NCBI RefSeq assembly: GCF_045788535.1
Contig: NZ_CP074074.1
Span: 558,001 to 622,000 of the forward strand
Length of the DNA: 64,000 nucleotides
DNA from: Allotamlana fucoidanivorans
GTDB taxonomy: Bacteria; Bacteroidota; Bacteroidia; Flavobacteriales; Flavobacteriaceae
Reading direction: 5' to 3'
Shown: in pieces, positions 54,277 through 62,062 of the stretch
Position numbering within the stretch: the stretch's first letter is position 1
How the letters are laid out: each line of letters starts with the position of its first letter
Program-made: the position numbers and the translations under genes
The notes under the pieces: generated by a model
The model's database searches: none
The model's input: only the letters and a program-made list of their open reading frames with translations
Told to the model about the DNA's origin: nothing

Positions 54277-54993
54277 TTAATTTTCTTCGTCTCCTATTAA
54301 ATCATCGGCCCGTCTAATATCCGAATTAAATTCACCCTTTCTTTTCTGCCTATATTCGGTAAATAAAATACGTAAATCATCACTCATTTTATTTTTTATA
54401 TCAGCTACTTCAATGCTATTATAACTATATAAACTATAAATGGTATTGTTTTTTTCAATTTCTCTATCTGTTCTATCATCAAGTCGGCCACGTTGATTTA
54501 GATCTTTATCTATAATAAAAACAGAAGGCGTGTACAACTCTTCAGAAAGTTCCTGATCACTTTTTAAACTAAAATACAACCTTTGTATGTTTGATGGTTC
54601 ACCAAACACAAAATGCCAAAATTTCAAGTCTTCGTAGGCACTTATTTCGTTTCGAAGTTTTTCAACATCTTTCTCTGTACCAAATGGCATTACAATAACA
54701 ATTTGAAATTTTTTGAACCCTTTAAACTTGTCATACACCAATTCCTTTATATTTAAGGCTGCTGTAGTATTTTGATTTGGATGACCCCCTAAAAACCCTA
54801 GTACGGTAATATGATTTGAAAGCTCAATTGTTTCTTCTGCATCCGATTGAAACATTTGCAAATCGGATACTGATGTATTAACAATCTCTAGTGGTGTATA
54901 GTTGTGGGTAGCAGGATACAAAAACAATAAAAAAGTAACAGGAAGAAAGAATAAAATCCCTAAAACCACATATCTACTTATTTTTTTATAATT
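54277..54993 (-). CDS. Cysteine-free redoxin-like membrane protein next to SCO
   Basis: I chose the ATG at 54993, giving 238 residues, because the membrane anchor follows directly (YVVLGILFFLPVTFLLFLYP). The rest has the strand-helix order of a thioredoxin fold (ITVLGFLGGHPNQNTTAALN, FQIVIVMPFGTEKDVEKLRN, LYTPSVFIIDKDLNQRGRLD). It has no cysteine at all, so it cannot be a redox enzyme or a copper-thiolate carrier. It precedes the SCO gene by four bases. It is probably a divergent SCO-like assembly partner; the function is not known. Confidence 0.82.
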   Translation of the reverse strand, partial: NYKKISRYVVLGILFFLPVTFLLFLYPATHNYTPLEIVNTSVSDLQMFQSDAEETIELSNHITVLGFLGGHPNQNTTAALNIKELVYDKFKGFKKFQIVIVMPFGTEKDVEKLRNEISAYEDLKFWHFVFGEPSNIQRLYFSLKSDQELSEELYTPSVFIIDKDLNQRGRLDDRTDREIEKNNTIYSLYSYNSIEVADIKNKMSDDLRILFTEYRQKRKGEFNSDIRRADDLIGDEEN

Positions 54994-55033
54994 CATTTTA
55001 AATATTTTTGCCCAAACTAGCGCCCACAAAATT

Positions 55034-55058
55034 AAAAAAAGGCGGTTTAAAAACCGCC
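55034..55058 (-). terminator. Rho-independent terminator within the oxidase cluster
   Basis: On the minus strand GGCGGTTT pairs with AAACCGCC around TT and is followed by seven T. It lies 31 bases after the subunit IV stop and splits the cluster into an upstream subunit part and a downstream assembly part. Confidence 0.92.
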
Positions 55059-55089
55059 TCTATATACTTATTTAACTTATAATGCTTTG

Positions 55090-55470
55090 TTAAAAATCAC
55101 GCTTAATATATCCGTTATCATAAACTCTGAATACGTAACCACCTTCTTGTAACAAAATAAAAATCAAATAGATGATTAGGAAGATGGCTGTCCATACTAC
55201 CGCACGTCTTAATCCTTTAGTTTCATCACGCATATGCATGAAATCCCAAGTAATATAATACGCTTTTACAATGGTTAAAATGATAAATATCCAGTTTAAA
55301 AGTTTCATTCCTAAAACCTGGGCCATTGACCATTCAGGTTTCACAATACCTAAAGCAACTTCAACTGTTGTTACGATAGATAATAATATTAAAACACCCC
55401 AAATCTTTTGAGTATTAGATTTAAATTTAATTAAACCTCTTAATATTGCTAAATTGTGTTCGTGTGCCAT
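55090..55470 (-). CDS. Cytochrome c oxidase subunit IV family protein
   Basis: The 126-residue membrane protein has three hydrophobic helices, including IWGVLILLSIVTTVEVALGI, LLNWIFIILTIVKAYYITW and AVVWTAIFLIIYLIFILL. The motif KAYYITWDFMHMRDETKGLR is typical of prokaryotic subunit IV. It follows subunit III closely in the same direction and is the last gene before the terminator. Confidence 0.9.
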   Translation of the reverse strand: MAHEHNLAILRGLIKFKSNTQKIWGVLILLSIVTTVEVALGIVKPEWSMAQVLGMKLLNWIFIILTIVKAYYITWDFMHMRDETKGLRRAVVWTAIFLIIYLIFILLQEGGYVFRVYDNGYIKRDF

Positions 55471-55488
55471 GTCTCTCTAAAAAATAAA

Positions 55489-56472
55489 TTAAACAAGGTA
55501 GAAGAATGTAAATACAAATACCCAAACTAAATCTACAAAGTGCCAATATAATCCAACCTTTTCAACCATTTCGTAGTTCTTACGTCTTTCATATGTACCA
55601 AGAACAACGTTAAAGAATATAATAATATTAATTACTACACCAGAAAATACGTGGAAACCATGAAAACCAGTAATAAAGAAAAAGAAATCTGCAAACAATG
55701 GTGACCCATACTCATTCACCCTTAAATTAGCACCTTCTACAACAATTTTTCCGTTTTCCTTTAACTGTTTTAATGATTCAGATCTAGATAACACTGTTTT
55801 TTCGCCTTCTTCGTTTATAAGTTGTGTTCTTACCAGCACATTATCATGTGCTTCTAAACCTGCAATAACTTCTTCAACCGTATAGCTTGGCAAAGAACCT
55901 TCAGAAACAAACCATAGACCGCTTTTGCGCTCATGCTGCGTTCTCTCGGCATGTGCATCAACAGCCACAAAATCTCTAAGAGCTACACGATGTCCTTCAG
56001 TATCTACAAACTGTAAAATATTACCACCTTTTGTTTGCACCGCACCATAATCTCCTTTAATAAAGGTATTCCATTCCCAAGCCTGTGATCCAACGAAAAT
56101 TAAACCTCCAATGATGGTTAAGAACATATAAAGGGTCACCTTCGATTTGTTTAAATGATGTCCTGCATCTACCGCCAATACCATAGTTACAGAAGACATA
56201 ATAAGTACAAAGGTCATGAAAGCCACATAGTACATCGGTGCATCAACACCATGTAAAAACGGAAAGTGTGTAAACACCTCATCGGCTATTGGCCATGCAT
56301 CGATAAATTTGAATCTTGAAAATCCGTAGGCTGCTAAAAACCCTGAAAATGTTAATGCATCAGAAACGATGAAAAACCACATCATCATTTTACCATAACT
56401 TGCTTTTAGAGGTTCATTCCCTCCACCCCAAGTTTTACCTTCTGCTGCAGCATTTACAACTGTAGTGCTCAT
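55489..56472 (-). CDS. Cytochrome c oxidase subunit III with large soluble insert
   Basis: Heme-copper oxidase subunit III supports proton and oxygen delivery to subunit I. Hydrophobic helices at about 25-50, 75-102 and 112-130 are followed by an insert of about 110 hydrophilic residues (130-245, including AHAERTQHERKSGLW and LINEEGEKTVLSRSE). The usual ending FFFFITGFHGFHVFSGVVIN and YWHFVDLVWVFVFTFFYLV then returns. The family length is about 200, so the insert accounts for the 327 residues. A second, short subunit III precedes it. Confidence 0.92.
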   Translation of the reverse strand: MSTTVVNAAAEGKTWGGGNEPLKASYGKMMMWFFIVSDALTFSGFLAAYGFSRFKFIDAWPIADEVFTHFPFLHGVDAPMYYVAFMTFVLIMSSVTMVLAVDAGHHLNKSKVTLYMFLTIIGGLIFVGSQAWEWNTFIKGDYGAVQTKGGNILQFVDTEGHRVALRDFVAVDAHAERTQHERKSGLWFVSEGSLPSYTVEEVIAGLEAHDNVLVRTQLINEEGEKTVLSRSESLKQLKENGKIVVEGANLRVNEYGSPLFADFFFFITGFHGFHVFSGVVINIIIFFNVVLGTYERRKNYEMVEKVGLYWHFVDLVWVFVFTFFYLV

Positions 56473-56500
56473 ATGTAATGGTTGTTTTTTAAAAGTTGCA

Positions 56501-56530
56501 CAAAAATAATCATTTTATTTATCTGACGAA
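56501..56530 (-). promoter_or_regulatory. Candidate promoter of the large subunit III gene
   Basis: TATTTTTG on the minus strand (56508-56501) fits TAnnTTTG and is preceded, 19 bases away, by TTC in place of TTG at 56530-56528. It lies 29 bases upstream of the ATG. Confidence 0.5.
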
Positions 56531-56621
56531 ATATACGCTTGTAAATTTTAAACAATGATAAATATCAGTTTCACTGAATGTTACCTAATTATTTTTACTT
56601 TTTTTATTTCTGAAAATAAAA

Positions 56622-57203
56622 CTATCGCACAAAATATAAGAAAAGAAACAGGTATACCCATAGAATATCAATGAAATGCCAAAAGGTTGCCGCTAAATCT
56701 ACACCAAGCATATTTGATGCTGAATACTTCTGTTTAAAATGATTATAAATTACAACAACCAAACAAACCATACCTGCAATGACATGGAGAATATGAGCCA
56801 TAGCAATTAAATAAATGTATGACATAGTCACATTACTTGTTGGCCCCGTAAAATTATAACCTAAATCTATTATTTGTTGGAAACCCGAAAACTGATTAAC
56901 AATAAAGCCTAATCCTAGCACAAATGTAACCACTAACCAAAGTGATGTTGCCTTATGGTTATTAGTTTTAAGTGCTCTTTTTGCCAAAACGAAGGTGATA
57001 CTACTCAAAACGATTAAAATAGTACTGATAAGAAAAGCTTGTGGCAGCTCAAAATCTTTTAACCAATCTGGTCTTGAACTACTTACCACAAAAGCACTGG
57101 TCCAACCAGCAAAAGACATGACTAGAGAGATGATACCAAACCACAGCATCATTTTTTTTGCTCTGCTATTTTTTTCTTCTTGCGTACCTTGAGTTAAGTC
57201 CAT
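56622..57203 (-). CDS. Cytochrome c oxidase subunit III, short form
   Basis: The 193-residue protein has five hydrophobic helices and the subunit III signatures AMAHILHVIAGMVCLVVV and FWHFIDILWVYLFLFLYFVR. It lacks the insert of the next gene and has the standard length. It begins three bases after ctaB, so the two share a transcript. The presence of short and long subunit III genes in a row is a common flavobacterial arrangement. Confidence 0.93.
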   Translation of the reverse strand: MDLTQGTQEEKNSRAKKMMLWFGIISLVMSFAGWTSAFVVSSSRPDWLKDFELPQAFLISTILIVLSSITFVLAKRALKTNNHKATSLWLVVTFVLGLGFIVNQFSGFQQIIDLGYNFTGPTSNVTMSYIYLIAMAHILHVIAGMVCLVVVIYNHFKQKYSASNMLGVDLAATFWHFIDILWVYLFLFLYFVR

Positions 57204-57206
57204 AAT

Positions 57207-58100
57207 TTATCGAATAAATTTATCTAAAACGTATACTATTTGTAATAATGAGATATAAGACACACTAACAATCATGAGCTGTCTTGCTGCCTTTACTGTC
57301 ATTAATTTAAACAACCTTACCGCGTAATATAGCATCCATACCCCTAAGCCAAACACTATAACAGCCGCTGCTATTGATAATTGCAACTTACCTGTAAATC
57401 CAAATACAGGAATAATAGACACCAACATTGTCCAAATGGTGTACATAATGGTTTGTACAGCCGTTCCCCTATCTTGTTTACCTGTTGGAAGCATAAAAAA
57501 CCCTGCTTTTTTATAATCGTCATAAAGAAACCAACCTATAGCCCAAAAATGAGGAAACTGCCAAAAGAACTGTAGAGCAAATAAGGTTCCAGGTTCAATA
57601 CCAAAATCGTTTGTAGCGGCTACCCAACCTAACATAAATGGAATAGCTCCAGGAATAGCTCCAACAAAAACGGCTAGTGGTGTTTTTGTTTTTAGTGGTG
57701 TGTAAACACAGGTATATAAAAAGATAGAAATAGCACCAAACATAGCTGTTTGCTTGTTGATGCTATACAATACCATAATGCCTAATAACGTAAAAATACT
57801 AGCAATGACAAACGCTGTGTTTACCGACATTCTTCCTGAAGGAATGGGTCTATTTTGCGTTCTACTCATAAGCGCATCTAAATCCTTTTCAATAATTTGA
57901 TTGAAGGCATTTGACGCTCCTACCATAAAATAACCTCCAAATGCTAATAAAATCAACGTTTGAAAGTCAACGGTATCCACTCCCAAAAGGTAACCCGCTA
58001 GAGAAGAAAAAACAACACTTAAAGACAAGCGCATTTTAGAAATCTCTTTAAAATCTGAAATTACGGAAGGAGTTGCTGCTGAAGATTTTGACTTACCCAA
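57207..58100 (-). CDS. ctaB: Protoheme IX farnesyltransferase (heme O synthase)
   Basis: CtaB/CyoE adds a farnesyl chain to heme B to make heme O for the oxidase. The 297-residue membrane protein has the UbiA-family motif ASNAFNQIIEKDLDALMSRTQNRPIPSG (split here around residue 90-105) and the second acidic region WFLYDDYKKAGFFMLP. Eight to nine hydrophobic helices are visible. The start is a TTG preceded by a purine-rich GAGC; an ATG would truncate the first helix. An exact promoter lies 24 bases before the start. Confidence 0.94.
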   Translation of the reverse strand: MGKSKSSAATPSVISDFKEISKMRLSLSVVFSSLAGYLLGVDTVDFQTLILLAFGGYFMVGASNAFNQIIEKDLDALMSRTQNRPIPSGRMSVNTAFVIASIFTLLGIMVLYSINKQTAMFGAISIFLYTCVYTPLKTKTPLAVFVGAIPGAIPFMLGWVAATNDFGIEPGTLFALQFFWQFPHFWAIGWFLYDDYKKAGFFMLPTGKQDRGTAVQTIMYTIWTMLVSIIPVFGFTGKLQLSIAAAVIVFGLGVWMLYYAVRLFKLMTVKAARQLMIVSVSYISLLQIVYVLDKFIR

Positions 58101-58123
58101 TGCTCTTTTTTGTTTTGCGAGTG

Positions 58124-58153
58124 CAAAGATACTGGATTAAAGTATTTTGACAA
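58124..58153 (-). promoter_or_regulatory. Promoter of the ctaB-oxidase operon (TTG-N19-TATCTTTG)
   Basis: On the minus strand TTG at 58153-58151 and TATCTTTG at 58131-58124 are spaced by exactly 19 bases, an exact match to the Bacteroidota consensus. It would drive ctaB and the subunit III genes. Confidence 0.8.
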
Positions 58154-58166
58154 TGGTTTTAATCAT

Positions 58167-58212
58167 AAAAGGAGCTACCCAAATCAATAAATTAACTTAG
58201 GAAGCTCCTTTT
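58167..58212 (-). terminator. Long-loop hairpin between the subtilisin and ctaB genes
   Basis: AAAAGGAGCT (58167-58176) pairs perfectly over ten bases with AGCTCCTTTT (58203-58212) across a 26-base loop, giving TTTT at the 3' end on the minus strand. It lies 21 bases after the protease stop and upstream of the ctaB promoter. Confidence 0.6.
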
Positions 58213-58232
58213 AAATAAAGCACGTCATTTAA

Positions 58233-60529
58233 CTATTCTATGGCAAAGCCTTTGTTTACTGTTTTTCCTTTGCTATTTGTCATGTTAATAAAGTAAATAC
58301 TTTTTGGCCAACTTGCGGTATTTATTTTTAGAACTTTATCTTTCTTTTTGCTGCCCTTATATTTTATAATCCCATATAAATCAGCTATAATAATATCATA
58401 TTCATCTTTTAATGTGTTAGACAATCCTCTTTGAAAATCACTAGACTGTATGTCCTTAGAATCATCACTCTCAAAAATCTCAACATTTAGTTCATTACTT
58501 GAAGTGTTGTTATAAACACTGTAATAATATCCCCCACCTCCTAGGTCAAGGAACCATTCATAATATTTCCAAGGGCCCCAACCACATTCATTTTTAAACC
58601 TAACTTCTATATCTATAGCACAATAATTCGATGAATCTATTTGAAGCACTATAGTTTGTCCAGATTTAGTTACTAAATGGTAATCGTAATTATAAGAGGT
58701 TGCTTTTCTAAATTGAAAATTAGAATCATTTATATATGGCCAGACTTGTTGTGCCTCATCTTCAAAATTCAAATAAATATTCTGCCCTGTAACATAACTA
58801 CCTCCATATTGAGGTTCCCCACTCACTAAAACTGCTTTTGGGGTTCCTACCCAAACATCTTTTTGTACCGTAACAGCAGAAGTAGTAGCTCTTACATAAC
58901 CCCAGCCACTAACCGACGAATTTATTGCACATACAGTTATACTAGTGTTATTGGATGAGATTGTAGTTAAATTACTTGATGTTTCCCAAGTTACTAATTC
59001 CGTGTTGTTTAACAATGTAAATGTTTCATTAGCTGAATTACAGATTGAAGATATGCCCAAAATCTCGGGTTGCGGAAGAGCGGCTTGAACTGCTGCAAAA
59101 GCATTAACTCTACCATTACCGAAATTATTGTCAAAACCATTTACTCCCATATCTGTAGCAGTATTTTCCAAAATATCCCTAACTTCTTGTTGGGTAAGTC
59201 CTGGGTTTATAGATAGAATAGGGCAGCAACACCAGAAACTACTGGACATGCAGCTGAAGTACCACCAAAACTTGGCTCATAATTTCCAGCTACCCTTCCT
59301 GTAGCACCCATTCTATCAGTAGTCCTAACATTTCCTAAATAATTAGTTTCACCTGAAGGTGCTACCAAATCGATTTCAGGACCTCTTGCACTGTAATTGA
59401 ACAAGTTGCCACGATTATCTATTGCTCCAACAGAAATCACATTGGCATTTGAAGCTGGATATTCAACGCAACCTCCCCCGTTCCCAGCAGCAAAGACCAC
59501 TACGCAGCCAGCTCCATTTCTTCCATTGGTGACCGCATTTTGTATGGCATTTTCAATATTAATGTCTGTAAACCCACAGGGTGCATTTGAATAACCCCAA
59601 GAATTACTTAATACATCCGCTCCATTGTCAATAGCCCATTGAATTCCATCAGCTATATCCCCACTGGTTGTACCATTGGCGAAAATATTTACTGACAAAA
59701 AATTTACATTAGGGGCAACACCTCTCAACCCTAAGTCATCATCTGATGCTCCAACAACTCCTGCACAATTCATACCGTGCGTGGCATTATTCTCTATAGG
59801 CACACCAGTGCCATTGGTAGCTGGTGTAAAACCATCAATAAGGCGATTCCCAAAATCCTCATGGTTTTCCATACCTTGATCTAAAATTGCAACGGTTACA
59901 TTATCTCCCAAATTAACATTCCAGGCTTCTAGTGCGTTGCAATCAATATCATTGACTCCTGGCACTCCATTAATTATCTGACCAGTATTATGCATTTGAA
60001 ATTGCAAAGGAAACAGTGGGTCTTCTTGATATATTTGTATTGGTATATAAAAATCTGGAACCGAGAACTCGGCTATTCCAGATTCAAAGATTTTATTTGC
60101 AATTTCTAAAGATTTTAAAATGTCCCTTATCTTAATTCGAAGAACATCATACTTTTCTTCAATTTTTATAATTTCGTTATTGACAAAAAGTTCTAAAACA
60201 TGTTCTTTATTTAATCCTGGCTTCAGTTTGACACGAACAATTTTTGTTGGAAACATCTCAAACTCATCATCTCCATCAAGCAAAACAGCAGGTATGATTT
60301 GATTTAGGTTTTGTCTTTTAAATTCCTTTGTAGAAAATTTGTCCTTTTTCTTTAAAAAAAGGTTAAAGCCCTTGGCTGAAAATGTTTTAATCTCTTCAAA
60401 ACCCTCACTAATAACTTTATTCGGATTTTCGAAGGATATAAAAGATTTATTTGATTTATGGATTTTAATTTTTTTGTTCCCATTATAGTAAAAGTCTTGT
60501 GCGTTAATCAAAAGACAAGAAAAACACAA
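58233..60529 (-). pseudogene. Subtilisin-like S8 peptidase with T9SS-type C-terminus, frameshifted
   Basis: The first frame (60529-59207) has a leader ending LLINAQ, a propeptide-like region and an S8 domain with all three catalytic parts: Asp in VTVAILDQGMENH, His in NNATHGMNCAGV and Ser in FGGTSAACPVVSGVAAL. Directly after the Ser motif the frame ends. The next frame (from about 59215) continues ILSINPGLTQQEVRDILENTATD, the usual end of the domain, and then a beta-rich part ending WPKSIYFINMTNSKGKTV, like a type A T9SS sorting domain. One missing A explains the shift. No ATG precedes the leader; only TTG or CTG is available. Both lesions suggest decay. Confidence 0.82.
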
Positions 60530-60571
60530 GATTAAAGTATACAGTTTTTTTTATTATTTAAAAATTTTGAA

Positions 60572-61060
60572 TTATGGTCGCTCAATTAATGTGAGCTTTA
60601 TTTCTGAATAGAAATAATCAGCTGGTGTAATAAATGGTTCAACACATAAAAACTTAAGGTCACCCCTAAACCTTACAGGAATTGAATCATTGCTGACTTT
60701 TAAAAAATCATATTCCCTACCCAAATAACCTTCATTGCATACAGCAAATTTTCGCTGACAATTATTACAGCCATTAACACCTTGAAAAATCCAAAACCGG
60801 TTATTGTATTGCCCGTCGTGTTTATCATCAAAAACATAATCCACATTTTCAGGTCTCTTAAAAAACAAAAGGCCACTCGTTTGTTCTTCTATAGGTACTT
60901 CAGAGAAGTTTTTACTTGGTACGGAATCAATATTTTCAGATTCACAACCACAATCATCTAACTTTTCTTCAGTATTATTACTACAACGGTATATTAACGT
61001 AAGTAGAACCAATAAAAATAGGTAACCAAATAGTACATTATTAAGAGTAGATTTTCTCAT
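60572..61060 (-). CDS. Lipoprotein of unknown function, cysteine-rich
   Basis: The 162 residues start with a basic, hydrophobic leader (GYLFLLVLLTLIYRC) whose Cys is a candidate lipidation site. Several further cysteines follow: CGCE, GCNNCQRKF, CNEG and FLCVEP. The rest is a short beta-rich domain (LLFFKRPENVDYVFDD, RFRGDLKFLCVEPF). I do not recognise a family. It is upstream of the broken protease gene on the same strand, 43 bases away, and could once have been co-transcribed with it. Confidence 0.65.
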   Translation of the reverse strand: MRKSTLNNVLFGYLFLLVLLTLIYRCSNNTEEKLDDCGCESENIDSVPSKNFSEVPIEEQTSGLLFFKRPENVDYVFDDKHDGQYNNRFWIFQGVNGCNNCQRKFAVCNEGYLGREYDFLKVSNDSIPVRFRGDLKFLCVEPFITPADYFYSEIKLTLIERP

Positions 61061-61130
61061 TATTCAAAATTTTTATATTGTTGTATGTTGAATTAAATAA
61101 TTGTGGCGATTGTTTAATTTAATTTTGTAT

Positions 61131-61166
61131 GAAAGGCGCGCTACCTTGTAGTCGCCTTTCCTTTTT
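61131..61166 (+). terminator. GC-rich hairpin with plus-strand T run
   Basis: GAAAGGCG pairs with CGCCTTTC, with an inner CTAC/GTAG pair, followed by CTTTTTT. The orientation is plus, although the flanking genes read on the minus strand. It is a terminator shape without an obvious plus-strand gene. Confidence 0.5.
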
Positions 61167-61247
61167 TAATTTGTTAATATATCATTGGTATATAGTTTAT
61201 TGTGAAGTTGGCGAAAGATAAATCCCACCTAACAGACTGAGGAAGAT

Positions 61248-61475
61248 TTATGTGGTGTTTTTTTTTAATTGATTGTTAGAACTTATATTTAAATAAACCT
61301 CAAAAAAAGCATTGTCTGATGTAGGGATTTTGCTTTTCTGCATAACATTTAAAAATATAACAGAGGTAATAATGCCCTTGGAGTTTTTACTAATTTTACC
61401 TACTTTCTCTTGGTTTTGCGAAATACCTAAAAAGCATAATAGTAGAAATATACACAAGCTAAGTGATTTTTTCAT
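61248..61475 (-). CDS. Short exported protein, probably a truncated gene
   Basis: The 75 residues consist of a signal peptide (LSLCIFLLLCFLGISQ) and 55 residues (VGKISKNSKGIITSVIFLNV then NAFFEVYLNISSNNQLKK). This looks like the N-terminal part of a larger secreted protein; the frame ends in a T-rich stretch at 61248. No family can be assigned. A real small peptide is also possible. Confidence 0.45.
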   Translation of the reverse strand: MKKSLSLCIFLLLCFLGISQNQEKVGKISKNSKGIITSVIFLNVMQKSKIPTSDNAFFEVYLNISSNNQLKKNTT

Positions 61476-61482
61476 GCTTATT

Positions 61483-61887
61483 TTAATTTATACGTTTATG
61501 AAATGAAGTTGGTATTAATGCCGGGTCTAAGAAATCCAATCTTAAACTATTTTTATCTAAAAACTGAAATTTGTATCTATGGACAAATATTATGGTATCA
61601 TTATCTATTGCATCAATAAAATCATATGTTTCATATAGAATTGAGTCTTTGATCCAATATTTTTGGTTATAGTATTTTTTCTCTTCGTAGTTGTAAACTA
61701 TTAATATGCTATCAAACAAATACTCACTGTAAGATATTGGGTTTTCAATTGGGGTACTTCCCAAATGTGTGATTTCCCATTTACCCAAAATAGCATTTTT
61801 AGGGTTCATTTCAATTGGCATATTGTCTTTATCGCAGCCTACAATGATTAAGGCTAACATTGCGAGTATTACAATTGAGTTTTTCAT
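61483..61887 (-). CDS. Lipocalin-like lipoprotein
   Basis: The 134-residue protein has a lipobox (ALIIVGCDKD, Cys18). A small beta-barrel pattern opens with NAILGKWEITHLG, the G-x-W that begins lipocalin-like domains in Bacteroidota. Strands follow (YLFDSILIVYNYEEKKYYNQ, IIFVHRYKFQFLDKNSLRLD). Ligand and role are unknown. It lies on the minus strand with the neighbouring small exported genes. Confidence 0.65.
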   Translation of the reverse strand: MKNSIVILAMLALIIVGCDKDNMPIEMNPKNAILGKWEITHLGSTPIENPISYSEYLFDSILIVYNYEEKKYYNQKYWIKDSILYETYDFIDAIDNDTIIFVHRYKFQFLDKNSLRLDFLDPALIPTSFHKRIN

Positions 61888-62062
61888 AACACTTGGGGGT
61901 TTTAGCTTATATTGTAAATGTAAGAAAAAAAATCATTTAAATACGTTTAATCTTACTTCCTGTTGCCTAAAACAAGTAATTTTAACATTTGCTTAGTATG
62001 GAAAACCCATAAAATAAAGGTTGAACTTAAACTAAAGATTCTTCGCTAAGCTCTGCATAACA

